In this document: piece after piece, positions 1-11,872 of the stretch
How the letters are laid out: every line of letters starts with the position of its first letter
Numbering within the stretch: the first letter of the stretch is position 1
Assembly (NCBI GenBank): GCA_027605045.1
Contig: JAQFWX010000018.1
Location: 496,001-560,000 of the forward strand
Direction: 5' to 3'
DNA from: Phallus indusiatus
Taxonomy: Eukaryota > Basidiomycota > Agaricomycetes > Phallales > Phallaceae
Length of the DNA: 64,000 bases
The notes under the pieces: model-generated
What the model saw: the letters and a program-made list of their open reading frames with translations, nothing else
What the model was told of the DNA's origin: nothing
Database searches by the model: none
Translations under genes and position numbers: made by a program

Positions 1-2625
1 GTACGCCTCAATGTTTCTAAAAAGTCGATTCATCGAGTTGGCATCAAATCCTCAAAATCGTCAAAACATTAATAAAGAAACGTACCCTCGCGTTTCACGT
101 CAAGGTAGCTTCTTACTAAACTCAAGTTTTCTAAATTACGAGAGCGGGCTTCTTTCCATTTATTGAATATATCACTAATAGGGGTTAGTCGTGAAGCATG
201 GGCTTAAAGGCAATTTCATTGACCTGAGAAGTTGTTTATTATACCGATCTCCTATATCCATTTCCTGAAGCTTGATTAATATGGTTTTATTTGTCCATAT
301 TTTCGTATACTTGTTCAATATATGCTAATAATTTGTCTAAATACGACAATTAACGACGGGAAGAGTATGAGAATCGTACCTTCCGAGCTGACTTCGCATA
401 TGCCTCTAACAAGCATTTTTCTTGCTTGCACCGTTGGTACATCGTTTTCCATTCTAGCGTTCCATGTCAAAGTTTTGAAAATAGAAAATAACTTGAAAAT
501 AAAACCTACTTGTAAAAGACTTCTTCAAAAAATCCAACTCGACAATACGTGATTTCTTGTTTCGTCTAACGGCTGCAAGGGTCGATTGCCACTTGTTCCA
601 AGCTGATCTCTCGAGAAAGTATTTTCGAGCAACTTTAGCTGTCCGAAATGAGGAAAGATGTTCCCGAAGACGTAAACGCCATACGAGAAGAACATTATAG
701 GCCAAAGTGCATACGTATCGTTCTTTGGCCAACGCCTCTTGAGAGTGGTAGATCTGTAATTTCTGCTTCCAGGTGGCGAATGACGTCTTCACAAACTGGA
801 TGGACATGTGTTGGGAAAATAGGACGGCGCGACCTTCACGGAGAAATTAACAAATGTAATACCGCAGGGAAGACCCTACCTTGCATAACGTGGATCGCTT
901 GAAGCTGATGTTGCCACATCGCCAGGGCGGTTTGGCGTATCCGGGCATCTCGAACTCGAAAAAGCAACTGACCCCTTTCCCTCGCCACCCAAACATGCAT
1001 TACGGCTCGCAAAAGAACAACGTTACAACGATTAATGTATTTGTCACTGCGTACTATCAAAGCCTAAGACCTGGATGTCAACTGAGGGTCAATTTTCCGT
1101 ATTTTCACGTACCTCTTTGTGTAAAAAGGCTTCCTGCCAACGCTTAAAGAATCTTTTGCAAATATTGGTCTTATAGATGTCGCCGGTATACCTGTGGATC
1201 TGCCTTTATGTAGATTAAGCTTACGACAACAGGGGGGTTGAGTCAAAGAAACTGCTCACGACTGGTGCAATAGATGTTCAAATGTTTGTTTCAATAGTCG
1301 AAATTGATATCTCTTTGTCATGTAAATTTCGATGTCTTTGAGACTATAACGCCGATACCATAGATCCCAGAGTTTTTGTACAGTAAGTCTATCGTGCGTC
1401 TCCTCAAATTGGTCGGCCAGGGTTTCCAAACAATCGAGTTTTCGCAAAGCGGTTGACCATCTCTTGAATACGCGAAGAAGTAAATGGTGTAGGTGAAATT
1501 GTTCCGCTAGATGTAGCCTATACCACTTCTGAAAAAGTCGTCAATTATATATATTTCGTAGGTATAAAGTACAATAGCGAACCATCCAAACATTCCGACA
1601 GAGACGTTGTTGGCACCTTTGCTGAAAATTAGATGCCTTTACATCCAATTCTTCTTTGAATTTGTGCACTCGACGTTTGTCTAAACGTTGGTACCAACGA
1701 TGAAGCGAAGAATATAGCGATCGCTTGTTTGCCATGCTTTCGGCTTCCTGTACTTGTCGTTGAATATTGAGAAAGGCATCTCTCCATCTTATGAAATATA
1801 TTCGAAGCTGGATATTCGCTCTGGCTTCGTCAATCTGAGAGTGGGTGACCTGTGCCATGTTGGCTTGGTGTGAATAATAGACTCGAACGATTGCTCAAGA
1901 TACTCACACGGATCCAGCTTAAGCCGCGTCTCCATGTTTGAAAGCATGTTGACAGTAAAACCTGCCGTCTATAGTGGTCGGCGTCTTGAGAGAGTCTTGT
2001 TTCCTCGATTTTTTTCCAGGCTTCGTTATCATCCACAGCGCCTTTAGAAGGGCTCGCAAGGTGCTTTGTGGGTGTGCGATAACCAAGGTTGCGTAACGGT
2101 TGTGAGCGAGAGCTGTTACTTTGTTGATTTCCCTCACTAGGGGAAGAAGAAAACCCAGAAGCGATTTTTAGTCGTGTGTGATAGCCCTTAGGTGTGTTCC
2201 GTGCGGGGGTTCCAGGACTCGAGATAGATATATTGTTGGAAGAAATTTTGGTGAGAGTAGTGCTATCGTTTATGTTTTTGGAGAGGAAGACGTCATCAGA
2301 ATCTAGGGGGATGGAAGACAGAGAGGAAAGTGACTTCTCGGGGAGGGGTGTATTGCGGGGAGGAGGAATTGTGACTGACAATTGAGCTTTGACAGTTTTC
2401 CATTTGGCTCCCCAATTAACACCCTTGACGACACCTAGCTTGAGAAGCTGTTTGTAATACACCACATCCTCTCCGGGATCAAGCCCTCTCTCTTAAAACC
2501 TCACTATAAGCTTTGAATACGGTGGTAAATGCAGTCGCGCCAGGGGCCTTGGCAATGATGTCGTCGAGGACTTTCGCGTCTCCGGATGACAATGATGCAA
2601 GAACGGGATCCAGTTGGGTACTCAT
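1..2625 (-). CDS. SFI1: Sfi1-like centrin-binding spindle pole protein (3' end beyond window)
   Basis: The minus-strand exons encode a short N-terminal domain (starts MSTQLDPVLASL), a Ser/Pro-rich linker, and a long helical region. That region carries Trp-centred repeats spaced by basic residues, such as SFATWKQKLQIYHSQ, SAWNKWQSTL, SEWKTMYQRC and IFNKWKEARSR. This is the pattern of Sfi1 repeats, each of which binds one centrin; in yeast the filament forms the half-bridge of the spindle pole body. The start is the ATG at 2623-2625. Several short introns interrupt the repeats. The frame still reads Trp repeats down to about position 100, then meets a GT donor, so the gene continues past position 1. 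Family assignment rests on repeat pattern only; exact exon borders are uncertain. Confidence 0.8.
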
Positions 2626-3090
2626 GCCCACGTAGCGTAAATGGTATTGAGAATCAAGGGAAGTAAAGATGAATGAGTGGTGGGAAGCAAGGGTTCCTCT
2701 AGAGCATGAATTGAACAGAAAAGTTGAGCTCAAAAGCGCGTAATTTGAGAGTGACCTAAGTTCCGACGACTGAACACATATGAATGCCGCTAGAAAATAG
2801 TGATTAAAGTCCGTTACACGTAGGTCCTGCTGGGGGGTATGATCAGGGTCGCGTCGGTGGTTGGGTCGCGTATTACCTAAGCCGATGGCCACAATTTAGT
2901 CCTTAGACATGGGTCTGCTTCGTGCTGAATTTACATTTTGTATTGTGTATATTGTAAAAACAAATAAAAATATTATAAGATACATGAAGGATTGACGAGC
3001 TTGCCGTGAACAAAGTATTTATTACTGTACACATTATGATCATGACATACTAGTAGTACTATCAAAACAGATTTTAAGTCATTGCATAAA
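2626..3090. other. intergenic, Sfi1-like promoter side / TOP3 3' side
   Basis: This 465-base stretch lies between the Sfi1-like start and the topoisomerase stop. It should hold the promoter of the former and the AT-rich 3' UTR of the latter (A/T-rich around 2930-3090). I see no convincing gene. Confidence 0.5.
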
Positions 3091-6000
3091 TTAGTAGTTT
3101 AGTTTACCGCGACGCCCGGCCCCTCTTCCACTTCCCCGTTTCGATCCCCTACTTGACGAGCCTCGACTGCTCCCTTTCCTAGATTTCGACTTGCTTCCCG
3201 CTCCCGTGCCGTTCGGACAAGCTGCTCACATGAATATTTAGACAATTCTGCTCGCAATGTCAAATAACTTACCATTGCTCCAGTGACCACTCTCCCCACA
3301 CTAGGAAAGTTAGGCGTTAGATATATCACATAGGCACACGCGTAGCATCTCACGTTGAAACATTCCTGGGCAGAATTTGATTGAGCATTCCCAAAAGCAC
3401 GGTTGCTTGTTGATTTATTGCTCGCGATACCAGGATTAGGACACGCTTGAGAAAATAATTATTGAAAAAATTGGGTCCCATGAATGATCGACATACCGCT
3501 ACTCCAGTGACCAGTTTGTCCGCACTAAATGTTCATCCTGACTTTAGTCTGCAGTAGATCCAACAACGGTAACCAATACCTTGAAACACTCGTCATTTGA
3601 TCGTTGTCGCTCCTGGCTATGGACAGGTGTCGATCTCGCAACTTCGTCCCCCCACTCAAAGAATTGGCATCTGGCATGCTCTGAGTTTGGACACGTCCAA
3701 AAGGTCCTTCCCTTGTTTGGACCCTCTTTATTGACAGTCCGTTCTACTGCCGTTAGATCGCACTTGCAACGCTTTGCAGGCGGTCCATCGTTATCCTGCA
3801 CTTTGTAAAGTCGAAAGCATAGATGAGATACACTCATTTCCTCACCGAAGGCCCTCTTTTCGACGGAATGGCAACAGTAACCCCCGACACAGTTGCCTCA
3901 ATTATCCATTCGAAAAAATCGCATTTCCCCTCATTTCCGCACACCCTGAATTTCCGCCCTTTATTGGCCGATTCCTTAACAACAGTTCGCTCAACGGCAG
4001 GGGTTGAGCATTTACAAAGAACTTCAGTAGATGTTGACGTTGCTCTCTGCATGGAGTCAACCCGAGGAAGCGGCCTGGATCGAGTCTGATTGACATCTTG
4101 ATTGGATAAATTAGCATAATAAAGTAACCAAGGAATGGATCAGTTTACCATTTCTAGTATTTGAAGTAGGGGCACCAGTATTTTCGTTCCCCCGGTTTGA
4201 AGGTTGGTTACCTCTTGGCGGTCGAGGATGTGGGAACTCATCGGGATCGTCGCCATCGCCGTTATTCGAATTTTGGTCATGGGTTTCTTCCGCAGGACCC
4301 CCACCTAAATGCTTCCTTACACTCTGAAAAATTTAGATACTTGGACATAAATATGAAAGTAAAGATATAGTCACCGAGATAACGTGATCGAATTCACCCC
4401 GGGCACGCAGAAAAACTTCACGGTATTGTTCAATGCTCCGATCCAACATCTCTTGTTTGCTTGTGTTTCCTTCACAAACTTGAACCATTCGCCTTTCGGT
4501 CTAAAAAACCTCGAGTTGTGAACATTGAGTTGGACATGAAGACTCACTTCTCGTCTTAATTGAGGCTTACTCAGACTCCTTTCGAAACCTATATTATTGT
4601 ATCCTTCTACCAGGCCAATACCCAAACTAGAGGGAATAAGATATTTTATGGAGCCTTCTTTCCTTTCAATGACGTATTCGCGGTCAATTATGGTTTGAAT
4701 ATGTTGAGCAATAGTCGCATCAGTCCCTGCGTGTTCATTGAATGTCAGCCTTTTTCATGCAACATGAAAGATTCTGACCAATCCCGTTTTTGTCCATCAA
4801 TCCAACCAAATCGGCTTCGGTGAGATAGTTGGGACGAGTAGTTTGACCTTCCTTTAGCTCGCAAACGGTAGGTATGAATTCTTCACCTTCCTCGAATTCA
4901 GGTATATTTTTTCCGTTCCACTTGTCATAAGGAAAAACGTCAAGGTAGTTACGCTCAATAACTTGTAGCCCTGATCCAAATAGTTGCCTCAACGTGTATT
5001 CCTAAAGTCACCAGACCTACCAGTGGCGTAAAACTCTTCTTGAGCACAGGTAACATTCACGGTGGTCTCCCAGCCTTCCGCGTCTTTTGAACAGCAAGCC
5101 AAGAACCGACGAGTGATGTATTCATAAACTTTTTTTTCATCTCCAGCAAGATTGTTGACGTGTGCAGTGGGATGAATTGGAGGGTGAGCGTTATCGTTCT
5201 TTCTACCTTGCCTGGGTCGCATGAAGCCGCCGTTTTGTAGTCTATGATGGATGAGTATTTTGATCATTATTTGCAATAGCATATACCCTGTAGCAAATGT
5301 TCCCCAGTTCGGGTCCGCGGTTTGTTTCTGTAAAAGAGACATGAAATCGAAATTACGGTCGAACTGATCCGTTTCGGTACGCGGATAGGAGAGAAACCCT
5401 TGCTGATAGAGTTTCTCGGAAACCTAACAACAATAAATGAGAAAAAATTGAATGAGAGATAGCATTCTTACATCAAGGATTCTCTTTGGAGTCATCTTGA
5501 GCAGCCTTGATCCTGATTTTTGGAGTTCGACTGTTGTTAAAGGCAAAGGTTTTCTGTCAAAAAGGATTAGGCATCAATGATGAATCGGCTGCAGGTATTA
5601 CCTTTTAGTGGTTGGTTTTTGGACCACGCTCGTCACACGAGCTGTCGGATCGTTTACCACACCCTCATAAATCGCAAGACTAACGTCAAAATCGAATAGC
5701 CTCCCTCTTCTCCAAGTGAACTCCACATCTTCCGATTCTTTCTTATTACCCGAAGAAGCCATTTTACTAAGCGACAGATATATGTACCAAAAGGTTTCCG
5801 GAGAAAAAGCTTGTACCTGCTCATGTCGTGAAACAACAAACCCGAGTGTAGGGAATTGACAAGGTCCTTGTCGTAGTTTAGATTAATGTTTTACAAGAAG
5901 TGCGGTGTTTATGGACGGACCATATGAGATGGTTTGTTTACTGAGTTGACCGAACCTTGCTTGAAGACTTAGGCTCTGCATTCTGGTAAACGCGGCTCCG

Positions 6001-6644
6001 AGGCGTAAATCGAGAATAGTCCGAGCGTCGACGGCATCCGCCTGCGCCCTGTCTAAATCGACCGGATTTTGAGCTGCATTATGGATCTGCCTTTGAAATA
6101 GGGAATCAATGGCAATTGAATTTAGAGGAGGTATAGACAGTACTGAGCAATGATGGCGCTAAATCTGGCTCTTTTGATGATTATATTCGGATTCGATTTT
6201 TGGCATATCTGGACGACCTCCATGCCGATATTTTCCCCTTCTCGGTCACAGTCGGTCCATATCATCAGCATCCGACTTTTTCGCGCCTCTGCCAACAAAT
6301 TTTTTTCGATAGGTTTCTTGTCCTGAGGTACTTTAGATTCAACTGGAGCATCAAAGAGAACCAGTGGATCACAGGAATTCCACGTTCGATAGGCGGATTC
6401 GAAGTCAAACGCCAGCAGATGTCCAGCCACTGATGTTACGGTATATGTATCGTGTGTCCGGTATGTAAAATCATAATTTTTTATAAATTTACTGGATGTT
6501 GCTCGCTAATAACTCAAGACTCAAGTTATGAAGAAGTGGAGAAGACGGAGTCTCATAGCTTACCGTATTAAACTGTCCACCGGAAAGGATCTGAGTGATA
6601 GACTTAGAAATGGAGGGCTTCTCCGCGACGCAAAGTATGTGCAT
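3091..6644 (-). CDS. TOP3: DNA topoisomerase III with two GRF zinc fingers and two CCHC knuckles
   Basis: Type IA topoisomerase, which passes single strands and works with a RecQ helicase to dissolve recombination intermediates. It starts at ATG 6642-6644 with MHILCVAEKPSISKSI (Toprim start); the Toprim acidic motif TDCDREGENI follows. The active-site stretch GFLSYPRTETDQFDRNFD supplies the catalytic Tyr, and a PPIHPTAH motif comes after it. The tail carries two GRF-type zinc fingers (about 3900-4050 and 3650-3790), each ending in C..FFEW. Two CCHC knuckles follow (CFK-CGQTGHWSSAC and CFN-CGESGHWSNAC), then a basic Gly/Arg/Ser-rich end finishing RRGKLNY. Many short introns. The next gene starts close upstream, and there is no in-frame upstream ATG, so no mitochondrial presequence is visible. 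Confidence 0.93.
3273..3300 (-). other. 28-nt micro-exon encoding zinc-knuckle core 2 of TOP3
   Basis: A second 28-nt exon with the same phases as the one at 3497-3524, coding CGESGHWSN plus the first base of Ala. It is bounded by acceptor ..tttcctag and donor gtaagtta. The first Cys (ECFN) and the last (ACPN) again sit on neighbouring exons. Confidence 0.8.
3497..3524 (-). other. 28-nt micro-exon encoding zinc-knuckle core 1 of TOP3
   Basis: Exactly 28 nt between an upstream acceptor (..catttag) and a downstream donor (gtatgtcg). It enters in phase 0 and leaves in phase 1, coding CGQTGHWSS plus the first base of Ala. The first Cys of the knuckle (ECFK) is on the previous exon and the last (ACPN) on the next one. 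Confidence 0.8.
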
Positions 6645-6830
6645 GCGTTGCAGCAAATATTCTGGAATAGAGCTGGATGACGTTGGTTGTAGCCGCGAGA
6701 CGCGAACCGTCACTTTGCGTGACGAACGCGTCCTTATGCCATCCACCCACGCTACATACCAACCTCATCATGTTCAGGATAGGCTATTATAAAGTCTCGA
6801 ATAAAATACAAGTCAAAAACCATTTCGAAA

Positions 6831-8336
6831 CTATCCGAGCGTTTTCCTTTTTTTATGGGGAACATTTTCTTCGTCCCCGTCACTCTCGCCATTATCTTCA
6901 ATAACGCCCGTGATACCATTCCAAATTGCGTCTGTATTTTCTTCCTCGTCATCTATCACCACTTTCGGAAGCCGACCATCCCATGCAACACACGTTGGAA
7001 CTGTTTTAGACCATGTCTTCGTTAAGACAGCTGGTTTTTTATCGGATGTCCTGTCAGTTGAGTGCAGACGAAAATAACGGTCAAGTGAAGTAGATGCAAG
7101 AAAGGGAGCTTTCGTGGAAGAGGTAGATGCTATCGAAGATATAGAACTAGCCAAGCCTAGTACGAAGAATTTAAAAACTTGATGGAAGCAGAATAGCGAC
7201 AAGAAATACTGACCACTGTACTTATATAATACCCGCCCCGTTCGTAAATCCAACGCAATTAAATCACTTCCACAGTCAGAGATATATGCTTCGCTACACC
7301 TGGACTAAGTTCTTGGGTGCGGTCACAAGTGATAGACTTACTGTTCCGTGTTGCCTTTTTCAATCGCCAATATGCCACCTGACCGACTTATATCTTTCCA
7401 GTCCGCGACGGGCCTCCTTGCTGCGCGAGTATCATAACGTCTAACGGAGCCCAGTCGCGTCCCAGATATGATATGATAGGAATTTGAAAGAGAATTTTCA
7501 GAAAGAGGCACGAATGTAAGTGCGGTGTTGTGTACTGGCTGTCGAAGGTTCAGAGAATCGTTCGAAACCTAAATCACAAGAACAATTAGTGCAACGGTTA
7601 ACTGATTAATTAGCTGAAATACATTCTTAGCCCTCCAAATCTCCCCATCCAGAAGATCCGATCCAGTCGCCTTGCGCTTTTTCGATTGACTTGAGGGTTC
7701 CGGCGGACGGGTATTTCGGGTGTGATCAAACGCTCTTGTCGTGTCCCATAGCGAAACTTCTACCTCATCACCACCATATACAAAATTCCTTGAGTCGGAA
7801 GAAAGCCTCCAGTCACAGAGACGCTTAGGTATGACGGTGTTTTTGAGAACCGGTCCATCAATGGAATCGTCGGCCAACTCTGCTAAGCTGAGATGCCCGT
7901 TATTAGTGCATGACATAACGTGACTATAGGAGCATATATAAATTTTAACTATCAATAGTCAAATTGGAAAAAAAAATACCCGTCATTCGTGAACGCTAAA
8001 CCCACAAACTTTTCTCCGTCTTTAGTTCTGTTTCCTTTCCATTCTTTCAACAAAGAAGGTGATTCGTTGGTGTCGGGGATATTAAAAAGTAGCGTAGATC
8101 CATCCGAGCGAGCTACAGACACCTTCAATAATAAGGTTAAGTGACCCGAGAAGCACTTTTGTCCAAAGACACATTACCCTGTCATGATGGTATACCGCTA
8201 ATTTCTGAATGGCCTTTTCTCGCCCTGACTGTAAACATTTGTCTAATACTGTTATATCAACCTTCCATTCCGTGGCAGAAGAAGCGCATTTCGCTACTTT
8301 TAATTGACCATTATCGTCCCCAAAGAAGAACCGCAT
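6831..8336 (-). CDS. NSA1: Ribosome biogenesis WD40 protein Nsa1 (WDR74 family)
   Basis: WD40 propeller protein needed for maturation of pre-60S ribosomal particles in the nucleolus. The start is ATG 8334-8336 (MRFFFGDDNGQLKV, the usual first blade). Later pieces include CDWRLSSDSRNFVYGGDEVE and the family-diagnostic GTRLGSVRRYDTRAARRPV, read in the exon near 7380-7490. Then come blades with ALDLRTGRVLYKY and SSTKAPFLASTSLDRYFR. The C-terminus is acidic, then basic (HKKRKTLG), typical of nucleolar proteins. Introns are short. It starts only 87 bp from RMD5 on the opposite strand, so the two share a promoter region. Confidence 0.88.
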
Positions 8337-8423
8337 AAATGATTGCAGATACCTGAGATCTAAGTCGAGCCTGACTGTGACAGCCACCGTGACATCCTTG
8401 CTGCCATTGCTCTATCCTGCCTC
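8337..8423. promoter_or_regulatory. 87-bp divergent promoter, NSA1 / RMD5
   Basis: This is the only sequence between the two divergent start codons, so both 5' UTRs and core promoters must overlap here or extend into the coding regions. No clear TATA box. Two GTGACA-type motifs (about 8380-8395) are visible, of unknown meaning. Confidence 0.5.
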
Positions 8424-9862
8424 ATGAACGCCTCGCAGAAAGAGTTAGAGAAGTTAGAACAATTACAAGTATACTCTTCAGATATATCTGGTAATACTAC
8501 CAATGGTCCTCCCTGTATATCTGAATCTTTGGAGACATTGCTAGAGACATTGCGAAGCCTGAGGCAACGTGTTCAAACGGAATGTCGCCTGGAAGCTTTG
8601 GGAGAACTCCCCAGCCTAGTGGAATCGAAGAAGAAAGAAATAGATGATAAGCAGAAGGAGATACACACTTGTCTAGGTAGACTAGGAAAGACGATTGACA
8701 AAGTGTGGATTTCTGATGTGTCCGTTTTACGTTGTCTGAGAGACTAATTCCTAGAAATTCACGAATCCTTTGCCCGACTTGCCGGAATTGTTCACATCGG
8801 ATGCTTCATCCTTAGCACTGAAGAAGACGGTCGCCCATCACTTCGTAAGAACAGGTCAATTCGAAGTGTCAGATGTATTCCGGCAGGTATGTATACTTTT
8901 CAACCTAGTTTCAATATCTCTGGCTAGAAAGTCCTTCCTAGGAAGCGGGGGTAGATGTACCGGCTCAGATCAAAGAACGTCTTGTTGAGATGCATTGGAT
9001 TTTGAATGCCTTAGAGAAAGAAGACATCGGTCCTGCCTTGGAGTAAGTCTATGTCTATTCTTCTTCTCTTAAGCTGATTCTGTAAATCAATCACACAGGT
9101 GGGTTAACCATAATCAAGAATTTCTTTCTAGTCGTTCGTCATCACTTGAATTTCATTTGCACCGCTCGCACTATCTTCGCCTCCTCTCATCCTCAACGCA
9201 TTCCTCTCTTACACCTTTGACATACATTCAATCAATTTCACCCACCCTCTACGCTACACATGCCGACGAAATCCATAAACTTATTACTTGTATGATCTAT
9301 CTCCCCTGGACCAAGCTTGCCAACTCCCCTTATTCAGAATTTGCCAATCCAAATATACATTCCGACGTAGCTTTTGAATTCACGCAGGAATACTGTGCTA
9401 ACCTCGGACTTAGTAAGCAATTACCACTGCGCGTTGTGGGAGATATAGGCGGCGGTGGTGCTCTCAGCAGGATAGAAAAAGGTCGAAAACTTATGCGAGA
9501 GCGCAAAAATGAATGGAGTCAGACCAACGAGCTGCCGGTCAGTCGTGAGGCGTTTGCCTGCCTTCGGTGTTACTAATTTATACTTTAGATCGAAATCCCG
9601 CTTCCGCCAGAGAATAGATACCATTCCATTTTTGCTTGTCCTGTTTCCAAAGAACCATCTTCGGACGTGAATCCACCTATGATGATGAGCTGCGGCCATG
9701 TCGTTAACAAAGACAGCCTAGATAAACTCAAGAAATCTGTTGGGTATGTTTTTGCATACAATATTGCCTGCTTGTCTTATTCATTGTTCCTCTAGTCGGG
9801 TGAAATGCCCTTATTGTCCAGTGGAATCTTATGCAACTAATTCATTACGGGTGTATTTTTAA
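8424..9862 (+). CDS. RMD5: GID/CTLH E3 ubiquitin ligase RING subunit Rmd5/Gid2
   Basis: RING-like subunit of the GID (CTLH) complex, which in yeast ubiquitinates gluconeogenic enzymes. It starts at ATG 8424 with a coiled-coil N-terminus. LisH (ALKKTVAHHFVRTGQFEVSD) and CTLH (IKERLVEMHWILNALEKEDI) follow, then a CRA region. The C-terminal GID-type RING contains FACPVSKE, NPPMMMSCGHVV and VKCPYCPVES. The Cys/His spacing and the SCGH..CPYCP end match Rmd5 better than its partner Fyv10/Gid9. It ends SLRVYF at TAA 9860-9862. At least four short introns. The neighbouring pirin gene is convergent, with 93 bp between the stops. Confidence 0.9.
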
Positions 9863-9955
9863 GGGATCACGTTTCTTTCTTTGTTGAGATATCTATACAA
9901 AATGAGCTGTATTATTACTCATGGTCATTCGCTTCTGCATATACAGAAACAGGCA

Positions 9956-11620
9956 TTAGACACTTCCGATCTTGGATTTCCACACGTGAGCTTTTTCAAA
10001 GCCGTTACGCCCCATTTGATCTGAAAGGAAAGATTAGTCCGCGTTCTCACATTCAGAAAACAAAACGTGCAATCCAATAACGTGTTCTGTATTTCTTGCC
10101 GGCTAGTCATCACTGTGAAGGCGTGAGCACGATGGAAATAGAAATAAAATAAAAAGTACCAAATGGGCCATATTGAACAACAGTCTGATTGAGGGGTTGG
10201 CCAGCAATCTAATGTGCGTAACACTTTTTGAGTGCGAGAAGCTCAACACGACGCTCGATCTTACCAAGACCAACTCAGTCATATCCTCCGTAGCTTCAAG
10301 GAACACACCCGCCTGGTCAGTCCCGTGTGACAACACGAGAGTATGAAATGGTTCCTCTTTCTGCGAAGCTGAAGAATTACCGACAGTAACACCACCCTTT
10401 AGCGCTATAAAAACATTATAGGTAAATCAGTACATGAAGGGCCATATAGGATTACTACTTACTATAAGCAAAGCTTGTCCATCCAACAGCTTTATTCAAC
10501 AGTCAGGTATCGACATGGGAATATGCAAAAAGAGCTTCATACGGATGTCTTGGAACACCGAGGCTTTACGCTTAAATATGATATGGAAATACCAGCAACC
10601 CCCTTGGGGTCTAACGGGGGATTCCACGCCATGGCTCTTCCCACTAATGACTTTGATTTCGACCGGCCCATCTAAGCCTTCAGGGAATGCACTGGGTATT
10701 CTGAGGAACATCATTAAACAAACAGAAATTCGCATGGGTGTAAACTATCTCACAAAGATGGGTCTAATTCTTGATAATTTGGTTCCTAAAGCGTGATCAG
10801 GTCTTTTTCGACTTGCTATCACTTGTTCTTATTCAAGTCATACCATCATTTTAGTCTAGAAGTTTGTATTTTCATGCTATGGAAGAAATACGCAGCAAAT
10901 ACGAAGAACATACATCCTTAGGGAGGTCAATCTACAAAATGATCAGCATATACGAGAGACATTAAGGTTTACACTGACCCACAACTGTAAGCCTTCAGGA
11001 TTCGGAAGTCCAGGTCCGTGAACGGGCATTTCTGCATGAATAACTTGGAAACTATTAGTCATTTTTTAAATTAAATTTTTGCTAGCAACGGCTCACTTCC
11101 TTTCCCCTAGTTGTGGTAGTCAGCGAGCTTTTTGTCTTCCTTGTGATTCATCCCTTACCGCACACATCCACTGCACGCCACCAGTTCGAATTTCTCCTTG
11201 ATGCCCTGCAGAGTCCTCATGACGGAAAGATCCACGTAGCATGTATGTAACAGTAGCCTAGTTCCGTAGAAATAGTTCTCTAAGGAACTTGTATTGACAC
11301 CAGCAGTCTCTACACTTACTTGTCCACGATGAGGGTGATCAGGGAATCCAGCTCCAGGTGATACTGTGAATTGGTCCAGCCTGGATTCAAAATAATGTCA
11401 TGAGAACAGATATTCAGGTTTCATTCAAAGGACAAGCCAACATAAGAAATGGCGAGAGATTTTTCAATGACATGGATCCGATTGACCGCCGCACTTTGGC
11501 ACCATCACCCTTGAATTCTGAAGTGAGCGGTGGTCATGTCTAAGCGAGCTTGTTGATAACACAAACCTCTGATTGCTCAATAGCGAAGACACGTTTAATC
11601 ACTTGACGAGAAACCGCCAT
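9956..11620 (-). CDS. Pirin family cupin protein
   Basis: Bicupin metalloprotein, nuclear or cytosolic; pirins are Fe-dependent transcription cofactors or quercetinases. The gene is split into many very small exons. It starts MAVSRQVIKRVFAIEQSE at 11620, then AKVRRSIGSMSLKNLSPF. Metal ligands are visible in GFPDHPHRGQ (His, His) and RGIVHAEMP (His, Glu). Further conserved stretches are MLRGSFRHEDSAGHQGEI, GLPNPEGLQLWV, VFQDIPVGWTSFAYI and IAGQPLNQTVVQYGPF. The end is MGRNGFEKAHVWKSKIGSV, stop at 9956-9958. Each joins in frame across GT..AG introns. Whether the enzyme or the cofactor role applies cannot be told from sequence. Confidence 0.88.
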
Positions 11621-11872
11621 TGTGCCGAATGTAACCTTTGCGAGTTTGTTCAGAGCTAAGTTCGTGAATGGTAACGGGCAAGGCTGCGAGTCTCAATCTC
11701 AGGCTCAGGCGGAGCCATTGGTTCACATGGGAAAATCATTCCATTTCGAACAATACATTCCCGCCTATTATAATTTGGATACTCCAGAAAGGCGGTCCAA
11801 TATTTACGCACTACATCCTATACAGTAGATACAAAAGACAAAAAAACACACCACCAGAACCAAAATCATCAC
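11621..11872. other. short intergenic stretch, pirin promoter / SmgGDS-like 3' side
   Basis: These 252 bases separate two same-strand genes. A Gln/Ser-rich open frame here on the plus strand lacks family similarity and looks spurious. Confidence 0.4.

Noticed and set aside
6645..6746. An N-terminal, Arg-rich extension of TOP3 that could be a mitochondrial presequence
   Set aside because: The extension is open, but its first codon is GTG. Upstream the frame reaches a stop without any ATG. The ATG at 6644 starts exactly where the family begins.
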